Origin: Ruminococcus sp.
GTDB lineage: Bacteria > Bacillota > Clostridia > Oscillospirales > Acutalibacteraceae
Assembly: GCA_022768065.1 (NCBI GenBank)
Contig: JALELS010000006.1
Location: 97,911-161,910, forward strand
Reading direction: 5' to 3'
DNA: 64,000 bases
Shown here: positions 35,471-44,872 of the stretch, in pieces
Layout of the letters: each line of letters opens with the position of its first letter
How positions within the stretch are numbered: the first letter of the stretch is position 1
Position numbers and translations under genes: made by a program
The notes under the pieces: generated by a model
The model's input: the letters and a program-made list of their open reading frames with translations, nothing else
What the model was told of the DNA's origin: nothing
Database searches by the model: none

Positions 35471-36820
35471 ATGACAGCGGACAGCGATAACCGAATTTTG
35501 AGAGACAGCTTTAATTGGGCTGCGAAAAAAGCAAAAACCTTTGTGGTAACGGGCACAAAAAATGGTGATATAAACAAGGGCGACGGCGGCAAATGGTACG
35601 GGCCGAACAAAGAGGTACTCTCCTCACCCTCAAAAGAATGGGCGAAGCCGAGGGACTACAAAGCCGCATTTTGGGCAGGCTATTTTGACCGTACCGCTTA
35701 CTATATCCGCGATTTTGTGCATCAGGCGCCGGGAGCCGCGCTTTTGGGAATGTACGAAGAGCTTTTTCAGATGTTCAAAACATTTGCCTCCAATGCAAGC
35801 GAAGAAACGGGCTGGTATGCTCCGTGGGCATTCAACTTTGACCATTCCGTCTATTATATGGATACGCCAGATAAAAAGCATTTCGTAAGAGAGATAACGT
35901 CTCAGTTTGAGCTTGTGGAAACCGCATACAGGCTTTATTTGCTCACAGGAAACGAAAGATACATTACCGACGATAAAATATCGCTCTTTGCCGATAAAAT
36001 AATGAGTGATTTTATAGATTTGCAAGACGGAATCATATTTAGCAAAAAAAACGGTATTCCGGAGGGCAAAGGTGATATTTTTAAAGGTTCGGCAACCTAT
36101 AACGAACGCGGATTCCACGCCGTTGAAGCCAGCGACAGCATTGCGGCGATGTATGCGGCAATGCTTTGCTATTCCGAAATATTAAAACTTCGCGGCGACG
36201 CTTCTTTTGCCGAAATGCAGCGGAAGAAAGCCGAAAAATTAAGGCTGTATTTTAACAACGAATGGAGCAGAACGGACGGCAGCGATATGTACTGCTACGC
36301 CGTTGACGATAAATTAAATAAGCATTATCAATGGATTAAAACGCCTAAAATGTTGTGCGGTGCGGAGACGCTTGAATTTATCCCCCTAAAAAATCTTAGC
36401 TTCCCGGGCGAAAGAAACGACAAGCTGCTCGACTATATCTTTAAAATGCAGACAGACCCGAAAACAAGGTCGGACAACATCGAGAGTTTCACATATCTGC
36501 CCGATTTATACTTTGCCAACAAACGGCCGAACAGTGCGTGGCATTTTATGAAATACATAATCTCACAAAAGGATTTGCCGCATGAACACAGAAGTCAGGG
36601 AACAAACGGCGATTATCCCGAAATTTCATTCACGCTTGTATCACAAACGGTTTTCGGACTTACGGGACTCAGAATTAACGAAAGCACCGGCGAGCTCTTT
36701 GTAAATCCCGATTTACCCGATGAAATCGGGTATATTAATCTGTACAATCTTCAATATCGCGGTAATCTTTACAATATTGAAGTTACAAAGGACCGCGGTT
36801 CGGTAATAAAACAAATTTGA
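35471..36820 (+). CDS. Six-hairpin (alpha/alpha toroid) glycosidase-like protein
   Basis: This 449-residue cytoplasmic protein lacks a signal peptide. It is rich in Trp and Tyr and has paired helices typical of (alpha/alpha)6 glycosidases. Notable blocks are FWAGYFDRTAYYIRDFVHQ, GWYAPWAFNFDHSVYYMD, HAVEASDSIAAMYAAML and GTNGDYPEISFTL. The acidic residues in YFDRTAYYIRDF and HAVEASDS are catalytic candidates, but I cannot name a CAZy family. AAGGAG precedes the ATG. Its position next to GH36 suggests action on the same glycan, for instance on a uronic-acid or rhamnose-type residue; this is a guess. Confidence 0.55.
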   Translation: MTADSDNRILRDSFNWAAKKAKTFVVTGTKNGDINKGDGGKWYGPNKEVLSSPSKEWAKPRDYKAAFWAGYFDRTAYYIRDFVHQAPGAALLGMYEELFQMFKTFASNASEETGWYAPWAFNFDHSVYYMDTPDKKHFVREITSQFELVETAYRLYLLTGNERYITDDKISLFADKIMSDFIDLQDGIIFSKKNGIPEGKGDIFKGSATYNERGFHAVEASDSIAAMYAAMLCYSEILKLRGDASFAEMQRKKAEKLRLYFNNEWSRTDGSDMYCYAVDDKLNKHYQWIKTPKMLCGAETLEFIPLKNLSFPGERNDKLLDYIFKMQTDPKTRSDNIESFTYLPDLYFANKRPNSAWHFMKYIISQKDLPHEHRSQGTNGDYPEISFTLVSQTVFGLTGLRINESTGELFVNPDLPDEIGYINLYNLQYRGNLYNIEVTKDRGSVIKQI

Positions 36821-36861
36821 CAACACAAAGCCGAAACAGCAATCTTTAGGAGATGTATTAA

Positions 36862-36897
36862 AAAATCCTGCCGCTACTTTTGTATCGGCAGGATTTT
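36862..36897. terminator. Bidirectional terminator between convergent genes
   Basis: A perfect 12-bp stem AAAATCCTGCCG / CGGCAGGATTTT with an 11-base loop. The A/T runs at both ends serve the toroid gene (+) and the phosphodiesterase lipoprotein gene (-). Confidence 0.8.
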
Positions 36898-36980
36898 CTC
36901 AATAAGCGGAAATACGTGAATTTTTTAAAAATTCAAGCCGCGTCTCTTCAATAAATTCGGCGAAACGGTGATAACCGTTT

Positions 36981-37976
36981 TTACTTTACGGCATAATTCA
37001 AATAGTCATCGTTAATATCAATTGCCTTATTGCAGGCGAGCCATGTGAGTTTTTCCATAGACGACTGACCGCCGTGACCTTTTCCCTTACCGCCGTGATC
37101 GGTTGAAATGATTATAAGCCAATCCTCTTCGGCATATGTACTGCGTGCCTCGATTGTTTTAATAATATCATAGCCGTAATTTTCATCGTCCTTGCACGCC
37201 TCAATGTATTTATCATTGCTCTTGTAACCGGTAGAATGACCTGCATGATCGGTATATTCAAGGGTAAAGAAAATGCAGTCGGGATCCTCGGCGGCGGTTT
37301 TTTCTTCCCCCGCAGGCTTTGATACGTACTTTAAGATTTGATAATATGTTGCCGTATCGTCAATTTGATGAGTATACTCAACGCTTATATTGTTTTTAAT
37401 AGAGTTTGCAATGTCGGGTCGGTAGCTTAACTCGGTGTGCTCGCGCCAAGAGGTTGTGAAAGAGCCGTAGTGACCGTTTTCAGCCTCTTCGGTAAGAAAC
37501 GTTTTTGCCTCGGGCTTTTTCATTTGACTGTTATCGGTAATGCCGTTGTAATCGCCCCAGCCGCCTGTAAGCATAGCCATCCAGCTCGGCGCGGTCGATG
37601 TAGCCTGTTCGTTTTTATCGGCTATACCGCCGGAAAACGTGTGATAAAGTCCGCCGAGGGATTTAACATACATTATGGCGCTGTTATCGAGGTCTTTAAC
37701 ATTATTTATTCCGTCGGCTCTGAAACCGTCATAGCCTATAAAAATAGCCTTTTTCACCGTTTTCCCCTCAGGTAAAGGAGCGTTAAAGTGGTCCGTTATA
37801 AGCTTGTGAATTACCGTTTGCGGCATCTGATTATCGAGTGTATTGTCAAACACATCCATAGCCGCAACCTTTTTTGTGTAGCTCTTGCTGTTCTCACCGG
37901 AAGAACAGGAAGTCAAAAGCAAAGAACATAGCATTACCGCGGAAATAATTACTGCGAGCAGTTTTTTAACTCTCAT
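36981..37976 (-). CDS. Alkaline-phosphatase-superfamily lipoprotein (phosphodiesterase/pyrophosphatase type)
   Basis: This 331-residue protein has a lipoprotein signal peptide (hydrophobic 6-22, lipobox LLLTSC), so it is anchored outside the membrane. The superfamily's metal site is present in order: FIGYDGFRADG (first Asp), STAPSWMAML (nucleophile Ser/Thr region), YTDHAGHS, ISTDHGG and the last His in KGHGGQS. Members cleave phosphate mono- or diesters, pyrophosphates, or sometimes sulfates. Substrate unknown. A second, partial copy of this domain is fused at the end of the mosaic gene at 60313. Its presence in a glycan locus suggests substrates carrying phosphate. Confidence 0.75.
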   Translation of the reverse strand: MRVKKLLAVIISAVMLCSLLLTSCSSGENSKSYTKKVAAMDVFDNTLDNQMPQTVIHKLITDHFNAPLPEGKTVKKAIFIGYDGFRADGINNVKDLDNSAIMYVKSLGGLYHTFSGGIADKNEQATSTAPSWMAMLTGGWGDYNGITDNSQMKKPEAKTFLTEEAENGHYGSFTTSWREHTELSYRPDIANSIKNNISVEYTHQIDDTATYYQILKYVSKPAGEEKTAAEDPDCIFFTLEYTDHAGHSTGYKSNDKYIEACKDDENYGYDIIKTIEARSTYAEEDWLIIISTDHGGKGKGHGGQSSMEKLTWLACNKAIDINDDYLNYAVK

Positions 37977-38189
37977 TTTAATTCTCCTTCAGCATTATGC
38001 CGAGCAATATAAATACGGCATAAATTCAAAATATTTATTAAATGAATTATACCTCTTTCCTAATTGTCATTAAATTGATATTTCGGTAAATTAAATACAA
38101 AAACAGGAAATTCCCCGAATTTAATATATAAATGTTACACGGTATTTTATATTGGATAAAACGCAAAAAAATTTATTCGCTTTTTCGGT

Positions 38190-38227
38190 GATTGTTTTTC
38201 TAAATTAAAAGATTGTATTTCTAAATT
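38190..38227 (+). promoter_or_regulatory. AraC-type operator: two 17-bp direct repeats, 21-bp period
   Basis: GATTGTTTTTCTAAATT (38190) and GATTGTATTTCTAAATT (38211) match at 16 of 17 positions and start 21 bases apart. A -10 box TATAAT is at 38247-38252 with a poor -35, as in activator-dependent promoters. The same half-site recurs next to the AraC gene (51781-51818). The rest of the 304-base gap 37977-38280 is AT-rich, with a short ATGCCG/CGGCAT hairpin (37997-38021) in the leader of the lipoprotein gene. Confidence 0.65.
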
Positions 38228-38280
38228 TCGTTTATATGGTAAGTGGTATAATAAAGCCATAAAATCAGAGGAGAAACACA

Positions 38281-39630
38281 ATGAACGTGCCTTTTAAATT
38301 TAATTACGACTATTCGCAATGTATTGTTATGAAGCTCGGTATGGCTGTTCCCTACCGAGAAAACTTAGGCAAGAGCAAAGTTTTGCTGACGTTTGACGAA
38401 GCACTTGATTACATTAAAAAAATTGACAATATAACTCAGGGCATTACAAAAATATATTATCTTGTAGGCTGGCAATACCTCGGTCACGACGACAAATACC
38501 CGGATTTTTTTGAGGTTAACGAGGCGCTCAAAGGGAAAAACGACGAAACCGCATTTGAAAGCTTCAAACGCTTTTGCGACGAAGCAAAGCAATATCACTC
38601 CGTTATCAGCGTACACATCAACTTTAACGACGCATATGACAATGCGCCGTCATTCAATGATTTTGTAAAAGCGGGCGCTTTAATAAGAAAACGGAACGGA
38701 AAACCGAATCCGATAGAAAAATACAACGGCAGAAAATGTTACAAAACCTGCCACAAGGGGTACTATGAATCGGGGCTTTTCAAAAGGCAATTTGACCGTT
38801 TTGTAAACACATTTCCGTTTATTGCGGAAACAGGAACAATTCACGTAGACAATTTTCAGTGCTACAAAAATTACGCGCCGTACGTCGGTATAAAAGAAAT
38901 GCAAAACGCAAGGCGCAAAATGATAGAATATGTAAAGTCCTTAGGGATAGACATAACGTCGGAATTCACATATAAAGAATCAGAATTTTTGCCGAACAAG
39001 CCTGTTTTCGGTTTACCGAGAGACCACTTCAAGCACGCAAAAATGGATACACTCGGTTTAATACCGCTCAGCTGGTGGTGTTACCGAATGACCGACAAAG
39101 AACTGATAGACACACCCGTAACGCTCTATTGCGGCGGCGAATTCAGAGAAAAGCAGTTAAACAATATGTTTTACGGAAATATGCACGGAGAAGACATTAT
39201 TGCAAAAAGCAATAAAACTCCGGCAAAAGATTTCATTTACCGTTTTGCCGCATATCAAGTTCCTTACCATTACCTCAACACACTCAAAAGGCTTAAAATA
39301 AAAAAAGAACACGGTCATAAATACTGTGTATTTTCAAACGGTGTTGTGTCTTATTCAAAGGGTCAAAAAATTACAAAAGACGGCAAAATCATCAAGGATA
39401 AAGATACGCTTTTGCTGCCGTTCGTTCACATGGAAAACGCCTATATTGCATACAGCAAAAACGGTGATTGCAGAGATTGGCACATTTTTGATGACGGAAA
39501 AAGTCAAGCCGACGTCTACCGCATAAGCGAAAACGGCAATGAATATGTGCAAAGTCTTCCGATTAAAGGCAATATTATAAGATTGAATATTCCGAAAGAC
39601 ACGGCATATATGATAATCTGCAAAGAATAA
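38281..39630 (+). CDS. GH101-like glycosidase (endo-alpha-N-acetylgalactosaminidase type core)
   Basis: This 449-residue cytoplasmic protein resembles the catalytic barrel of GH101, the enzymes that release the Gal-beta-1,3-GalNAc disaccharide from mucin O-glycoproteins. Supporting blocks are YYLVGWQYLGHDDKYPDFFEVNE (about 59-81), VISVHINFNDAYDNAP (108-123), GTIHVDNF with a candidate nucleophile Asp190, and DITSEFTYKE with candidate acid/base Glu228. Characterised GH101 enzymes are secreted and exceed 1,000 residues; this one is a bare core without signal peptide, so it may act on imported short glycopeptides. The promoter carries the AraC-type repeat. A family outside GH101 is possible. Confidence 0.6.
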   Translation: MNVPFKFNYDYSQCIVMKLGMAVPYRENLGKSKVLLTFDEALDYIKKIDNITQGITKIYYLVGWQYLGHDDKYPDFFEVNEALKGKNDETAFESFKRFCDEAKQYHSVISVHINFNDAYDNAPSFNDFVKAGALIRKRNGKPNPIEKYNGRKCYKTCHKGYYESGLFKRQFDRFVNTFPFIAETGTIHVDNFQCYKNYAPYVGIKEMQNARRKMIEYVKSLGIDITSEFTYKESEFLPNKPVFGLPRDHFKHAKMDTLGLIPLSWWCYRMTDKELIDTPVTLYCGGEFREKQLNNMFYGNMHGEDIIAKSNKTPAKDFIYRFAAYQVPYHYLNTLKRLKIKKEHGHKYCVFSNGVVSYSKGQKITKDGKIIKDKDTLLLPFVHMENAYIAYSKNGDCRDWHIFDDGKSQADVYRISENGNEYVQSLPIKGNIIRLNIPKDTAYMIICKE

Positions 39631-39650
39631 AACCGAATACCGATACAAAG

Positions 39651-39685
39651 CAACGGAGCCGTAAAATTGCGGCTCCGTTGTTTTT
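39651..39685. terminator. Bidirectional terminator between GH101-like gene and phosphoesterase operon
   Basis: A perfect 11-bp stem CAACGGAGCCG / CGGCTCCGTTG followed by TTTTT on the plus strand; it also ends the long minus-strand operon. Confidence 0.8.
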
Positions 39686-39694
39686 AAGTTGGTT

Positions 39695-40732
39695 TTAATA
39701 TTCTTTGCAAACCGTCACGGTGCTTTGCCCTCTGTGGCGTATTACCGACTGATTTGTAAATGTACCGTCCTTTTTGATATTTATGAGAGTACCGCCCCTG
39801 AACGGCGTCAAATAAATATTATGGTCGCATGAGAGTCCGTATGTAAGTCTTATGCCCTGATACTCTACCGAGAAATTATTCATATGGTCGTGACCGGCAT
39901 AGCATCCCTTTGTCGAACCGAGAGCTTTCATAGTCTCAAACATATTATCGTCAACGGCAGGCGTACCGTCCTCTTTCGGGAAGCGGAAGCCCCACAGGCG
40001 TTTACCGTCTTTATATCCCGTCATATACTCTTTCATAGGCACATGGAAAAATACAAGCGACGGCACTACCTTGCTCTCGTCATTGTTTTCCTGCAAAGCT
40101 ATCTGCTTAACCGTTTTTTCATACCACGCAATCTGATTGTCATGGAAATGGTCGTACCCCTCGTTCACTTCATCATAGCTGTTTGAATCCATAAAAATCA
40201 ATGACATCAAGGCTTTTCCACTGTCGTCGCGAACTGTATAATAATAGTTGCCCATACCGTCAACGTCCTTATCGCCACGTTCGTAAATGCAGTATGTCAG
40301 CGATTCGAGATAATCATTAAGCGTTTGTTTATCGGCAATTTTTTCGGGGTCGAGAACCTCTCCGGGTTCATATTTTACATCGAGACCCTCATGATTTCCG
40401 TAAACGAATGCCCACGGAATTTTAAAGGTCTCCATAAAGGTGCAAAAGGACTTAAAAGCCGTAAAATTTTCTTTTTCGCTCGTGACGTCACCCGTTACGG
40501 CAATAAAATCGGGATTTGTGGTTCTTATCATTTCGGTAATTGTTTTATATGCCTTTGCGTCCTTTTTTTCATTATTTAAAATGTGGACGTCGGTTATTTG
40601 CAATACCGTAAATGCGGTATCGTCCGCCCGCTTATACTTTTTACCGTAAAATGTTACCGCCAACGCTGCAATGCCCCCTAAGATTGCCAGAACAAGCAAT
40701 ATGCTAAAAAATATTTTCCAACCCTTTTTCAT
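39695..40732 (-). CDS. Membrane-anchored calcineurin-like phosphoesterase 1
   Basis: This 345-residue protein has one N-terminal membrane segment (about residues 5-28) and an extracytoplasmic metallophosphoesterase domain. The dimetal site is complete: ITDVHI, VTGDVTS, YGNHEG, VFFHVPM, and GHDHMNN. Relatives are annotated as purple-acid or icc-type phosphatases; substrate unknown. I start at the ATG at 40732, one base after the GH95 stop region; a GTG three codons upstream is possible. It is the last gene of the operon starting at 51713, which begins with a paralogue. Confidence 0.8.
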   Translation of the reverse strand: MKKGWKIFFSILLVLAILGGIAALAVTFYGKKYKRADDTAFTVLQITDVHILNNEKKDAKAYKTITEMIRTTNPDFIAVTGDVTSEKENFTAFKSFCTFMETFKIPWAFVYGNHEGLDVKYEPGEVLDPEKIADKQTLNDYLESLTYCIYERGDKDVDGMGNYYYTVRDDSGKALMSLIFMDSNSYDEVNEGYDHFHDNQIAWYEKTVKQIALQENNDESKVVPSLVFFHVPMKEYMTGYKDGKRLWGFRFPKEDGTPAVDDNMFETMKALGSTKGCYAGHDHMNNFSVEYQGIRLTYGLSCDHNIYLTPFRGGTLINIKKDGTFTNQSVIRHRGQSTVTVCKEY

Positions 40733-40733
40733 A

Positions 40734-42956
40734 TCAAACACTCTCTTTCAAGGTTATGTTGTCTCCCAAATCCGCGGTGCCGCTCAAATGCCTGTTTAAA
40801 ACAGTCACGGGTTTATCGCTGCGGATTTCGGTGACAAGCGAATTTTCCCATTTAAAACTGATTTTTGCGCCGTTTACCGTCATATTTTTTACTTCTCCGG
40901 ATTTTCCGTAGTTATCGGGAATCGCCGGAATAAGCTCCACCGTGCCGTTTTCTTCGGTTATCAGCATTTCGTTTATACCTGCAACGAAGCCGAGATTTCC
41001 GTCTATCTGGAAATAAAACGGTGGGTGAACGGAGAAAAGGTTGTTGAATACCGAATGGCTCAGCATACTGCGAATTACCTTTTGTACGGTTTCTTTTTCG
41101 CGCAGTCTTGCACTGAGGCAAATCGCCCATGCCGCCGACCAGCCTATATATTGAGTTGAATTATCGATTCTGTAAAAAAACAGCTTTTTAACCCATTCGG
41201 TTTGCTCGGCGTCTTTATAAAACCCGATTATATTTCCCGGATAAAAAGCATACAGCGGCGAAAAGTGACGATGTCCCTTTTCGGGGGTTTCATACGGCTT
41301 ATGCCACTCGCAAATACCGTTGTCGCCGTTTTTAAACGGATATAAAAGCGGTGTTTTTTCTTTTATGTCCTTTAAAAGCTCTTCATCATCGGAAATTCGG
41401 ACGGCATTTTGAAAAGCCTGCCTTACAAGCCCCATATCATAAGCCGAACCGTAATCGAGTTTACACTTTTTGCCGTTCAGCGTAAAAACATTTTCGGGGG
41501 ACACAGACGGGCAAATCACATATTTTCCGTCATGCATAACGAGAAAATCGGCGGCAAAACGAGCCGAAGCCGTAACGATTTTCTTTACCTTGTCCTCATA
41601 CTCCGAGAGGAAGCCGTTTTTATAATGCGTATAAATTTCATTTGACAGCCAAACGCCGCAAAGCGGCGAAAACATATAGTTTGCGCTTTTTCTTACGGGC
41701 GGTGTTTTGCGCCACAAGTCAACATTATGATTGCAGGCAAATCCGCGGCAGCCGTAATTTATCTTTGCCGTTTTTTCGCCGTTTGTAAGAGCCTCATAAA
41801 CCATCTCTATGAGCGGTTCGATGCACTCGGAAAGACCAGCGCGCGAAGCACCCCAATAATTCATTTCCGTATTTATATTCACCGTGTAATTACTGCTCCA
41901 CGGCGGACGGACCGAGTTATTCCATATACCCTGAAGATTCAGCGGCTGACCGCCTTTTCTGCTCCCCGAAATAATCATATATTTTCCGTAATTATACATA
42001 AGCTCGGAAAGCGCTTTTTCGTCTGCGCCGTTTTTAACGGACTGCAAAAGAACGTCTGCGTTTACATCTTTATCGCAGTCAAAAGATACGTTCTGATTAT
42101 CGTAAAGCTCCTTATAATCGGCTGTATGGCGAAGTTTTAACTTATCATAGTCCTTTTCGACTTGAGCCATAGCCTCTTTGCACTTTTGCATTACGGCATC
42201 GCGGCTCGTTTCGGGCATTTTATCAAAGCCGTTAAAGCCCGTAGCCGTAACAAAATACAAGGTGAGTTCCCTCGCATTTTCGACTTTAATACCGTTGTCG
42301 CTTCCGCAAATTTTGCCGTTTGTCTCTATCTGAGTTTGCAGGCAAAATGCCATACCCTTTTTCTCGTTATACTTTATCGGGTGCAAATCGTTTCTCAGAT
42401 AATTCGGCGTCGCATAGTCGGGGGCATTTCCCAAAAGAAAAAGATTATTTCTTTCCGTACACGTATTATGATGAAGTTTGCTCTTTGCTTTAACTGTGAC
42501 CGAGAACGGCTTTAAAGACGTAATCCTATAAACAGAAACCCTGTCGGGATATGATGAAAAAAGCTCTGCCTTGCACCCTGCCGACTCAACCGTATGTACT
42601 GCCTCGGCAAGATTGAGACTTCTTGAATATTTATCTCTGTTAAGTCCGCCGAAACTCAATGTGACTTCACCGAGCGGCATAAAAGCCTCGCTGTAAAAGC
42701 CTATGAGTTTTTCTTCGCAAAGAGCGTCCGCCTCTGCGTTTTTTCCCTCAAAGATGAGTTCGCGCACCCTATCGAGATTTTTAAGACTTTCATCGCTGTT
42801 ATAGTCTTTCGGATATCCAGACCAAAGTGTGCCGTCGTTAAAACAAAGCCGTTCTTTTTTTAAGGAACCGTAAACCATTATACCGGTTAATCCGTTTCCT
42901 ACGGGTAGTGCCTCACGCCATCTTTTAGCCGGCTTGTCATATTTTATCAAATCCAT
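40734..42956 (-). CDS. GH95 alpha-L-fucosidase
   Basis: This 740-residue inverting enzyme cuts alpha-1,2-linked fucose from host and milk glycans; some GH95 members act on alpha-L-galactose. It has the N-terminal block KRWREALPVGNGLTGIMVYG. The catalytic toroid carries LQGIWNNSVRPPWSS, NINTEMNYWGASRAGL (the Asn pair that activates water) and CPSVSPENVF (catalytic Glu region). There is no signal peptide, so it is cytoplasmic. The start at 42956 follows the stop of the GH129-like gene by one base; the longer frame overlapping that gene is not family-like. Confidence 0.92.
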   Translation of the reverse strand: MDLIKYDKPAKRWREALPVGNGLTGIMVYGSLKKERLCFNDGTLWSGYPKDYNSDESLKNLDRVRELIFEGKNAEADALCEEKLIGFYSEAFMPLGEVTLSFGGLNRDKYSRSLNLAEAVHTVESAGCKAELFSSYPDRVSVYRITSLKPFSVTVKAKSKLHHNTCTERNNLFLLGNAPDYATPNYLRNDLHPIKYNEKKGMAFCLQTQIETNGKICGSDNGIKVENARELTLYFVTATGFNGFDKMPETSRDAVMQKCKEAMAQVEKDYDKLKLRHTADYKELYDNQNVSFDCDKDVNADVLLQSVKNGADEKALSELMYNYGKYMIISGSRKGGQPLNLQGIWNNSVRPPWSSNYTVNINTEMNYWGASRAGLSECIEPLIEMVYEALTNGEKTAKINYGCRGFACNHNVDLWRKTPPVRKSANYMFSPLCGVWLSNEIYTHYKNGFLSEYEDKVKKIVTASARFAADFLVMHDGKYVICPSVSPENVFTLNGKKCKLDYGSAYDMGLVRQAFQNAVRISDDEELLKDIKEKTPLLYPFKNGDNGICEWHKPYETPEKGHRHFSPLYAFYPGNIIGFYKDAEQTEWVKKLFFYRIDNSTQYIGWSAAWAICLSARLREKETVQKVIRSMLSHSVFNNLFSVHPPFYFQIDGNLGFVAGINEMLITEENGTVELIPAIPDNYGKSGEVKNMTVNGAKISFKWENSLVTEIRSDKPVTVLNRHLSGTADLGDNITLKESV

Positions 42957-42957
42957 T

Positions 42958-44871
42958 TTAATCTCCGACCGTATAAGTATTTTTGTCAAAATCGACGGTA
43001 ACAGTTGTGCCGTCGGAATAGGTCGCTTTTTGTCGCCTCGGCGAACCTAAAAATTCATGCTTTACCATTTCTTTATTATAAAGCCTCGATTGCAAATCGC
43101 AAAGGGATTTTACGCGGTTTATTTCCTTTTTTAATGCCTCGTCGTCTAAAAGCTCGGTATCGGCGGTACGCACATCATTGCCGATCTTGTCGGTTCCCAC
43201 ACCGAACGGATGAAAATACGGCATATCGGCGCAGAGCGCACAATACAAATCGCCGTTTTCGCCCTTAGGAATTCCCCAGTTATTGTACCAATTCCACGGG
43301 ATTATTACACAATCGTGGTATACAAGGCTCGCAAGCGGAACGGGAATGCCGACTGCCAAGCCGTTTTCCTGAGGTCTTATCGTAAACGGACCGTGGTGAA
43401 CAAGCGCTATATTGTTTAAAAGCTGCATGCTGGGCTCTTCGGACGACATAATAAGCCCTTTATCATTAAGGTAATCAAAACATTCCGCACGATATTTTAT
43501 ACTCTGCTCTCTTGTGATTTTATGTTTCGGATTAAAGCACTCGTCGCCGCTCATTACAGAAAACACATCGAGATATGCGCCCTGAACGTCCACATTATGT
43601 TTTTCGAGTTCGCCGTATGTTTTCTTTACGAATTCGAGTGCCTGAGAGGCACATAAAAACGTGTGCTCACCGCCGTCCCAAATCGAACAATACGGATGAG
43701 AGCCGTCGATTTTTGTAACGGCTTTATCCATATCAAATACGGGAGACGAATAATAAAAATCTCTGTACTGGTCATGAAGAGCAAAAACATAGCCCAATTC
43801 ACGGCACGTGTCGGCAAGAGCTTTTAATCCGTCGTATCCTCCGGCACTTTCGCACGGAGGCAAAATGTACGGATGATTATTGTCATAGCCGTCTTTCCCC
43901 CACCCGTCCGTGTGGATATAGAGCTTTTCAAGCCCGACATCCTTTATCTTTCGCAGCTGCTCTGCACGTTTGTAAAACGTGGCATATAAAATTTCATTTG
44001 TGCCGTTTTTATCATAGAACTTTGATTTTTCATTTATTTTTGAATAAATCTTATGGTGCAAAACGGTACTGCCGAGCAGCTTTTCTATATTTTTATTTTT
44101 CTTTATTTTATCTTCAAGCGAAACAAACATATGATTTTCGATAAGATAGCGGCGATAATCTTTTGCCACGGTATTATAATCGCCTTGTTCGTGGAAAACG
44201 AACTTTATCTTTCGCTCGTATGAGAGCTTTCCGAGAGATGACGAAAAATGAACAGAGTTAACAAACGCGCCGTGCCTGCCGAAAGCCGAAAACATACAAG
44301 CATCGTAAGGTGTTTCGACTATCGCGGTAAATGTGTGACCGTCACACACTCTGCCCCAAACGGGCATATATGCGTCACCCGTATTTATTTTTCTTAAATA
44401 ATTTGCATAGGCAAATGTTGATATAAAATTTTCCTTATATCCGTCGGGCAGTATAAAGCCCTGTCGCATAGGGTCTACATGATAAGAGCGTTTGCCCTTT
44501 TTCTTTGAATTAAACGGGGCGGGAAAATATACCGCTCTGATGTCGCAGTCGGTTTCGTTTTCGGCTCTCACCGAAAATTCGCAAGTATTTTCACCTGTTA
44601 TTTCGGCAGTCAAAACAAGCGTAAAATCAAGAACCTTCCCGAAAGCGACAAACCCAGAAAGCCTTGTTATAACCGCTCTGTCAGTATACGAAAACTTCTT
44701 TTTCGGCGCCGAATAAAGGGTACGGTAAGTACTTAAATACTTTTTTCCTGCCTTTTTGCGAATAATTATATACGGCGCTCTGCCGTCGCTGACCCAAGAA
44801 AAGCCGTTATGAACTATCTCATAATCGCCCGTTATCTCATTTATTTTAAGTTTAATATTGTCTTTTCCCAT
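42958..44871 (-). CDS. GH129-like alpha-N-acetylgalactosaminidase candidate
   Basis: This 637-residue cytoplasmic protein combines an N-terminal beta-sandwich with a TIM barrel. I recognise a GH129/DUF5696-like pattern: KLYIHTDGWGKDGYDNNHP, GAYLDVFSV with Asp435, and MSSEEPSM with Glu478. The 43-residue distance between these acids equals that recalled for the nucleophile and acid/base of the bifidobacterial GH129 enzyme NagBb, which removes alpha-GalNAc from mucin peptides. The ATG at 44871 has GAGGA 6 bases upstream; a TTG at 44883 is less likely. It sits between the amidohydrolase and GH95. The specificity is an inference and should be treated as a strong guess. Confidence 0.6.
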   Translation of the reverse strand: MGKDNIKLKINEITGDYEIVHNGFSWVSDGRAPYIIIRKKAGKKYLSTYRTLYSAPKKKFSYTDRAVITRLSGFVAFGKVLDFTLVLTAEITGENTCEFSVRAENETDCDIRAVYFPAPFNSKKKGKRSYHVDPMRQGFILPDGYKENFISTFAYANYLRKINTGDAYMPVWGRVCDGHTFTAIVETPYDACMFSAFGRHGAFVNSVHFSSSLGKLSYERKIKFVFHEQGDYNTVAKDYRRYLIENHMFVSLEDKIKKNKNIEKLLGSTVLHHKIYSKINEKSKFYDKNGTNEILYATFYKRAEQLRKIKDVGLEKLYIHTDGWGKDGYDNNHPYILPPCESAGGYDGLKALADTCRELGYVFALHDQYRDFYYSSPVFDMDKAVTKIDGSHPYCSIWDGGEHTFLCASQALEFVKKTYGELEKHNVDVQGAYLDVFSVMSGDECFNPKHKITREQSIKYRAECFDYLNDKGLIMSSEEPSMQLLNNIALVHHGPFTIRPQENGLAVGIPVPLASLVYHDCVIIPWNWYNNWGIPKGENGDLYCALCADMPYFHPFGVGTDKIGNDVRTADTELLDDEALKKEINRVKSLCDLQSRLYNKEMVKHEFLGSPRRQKATYSDGTTVTVDFDKNTYTVGD

Positions 44872-44872
44872 T

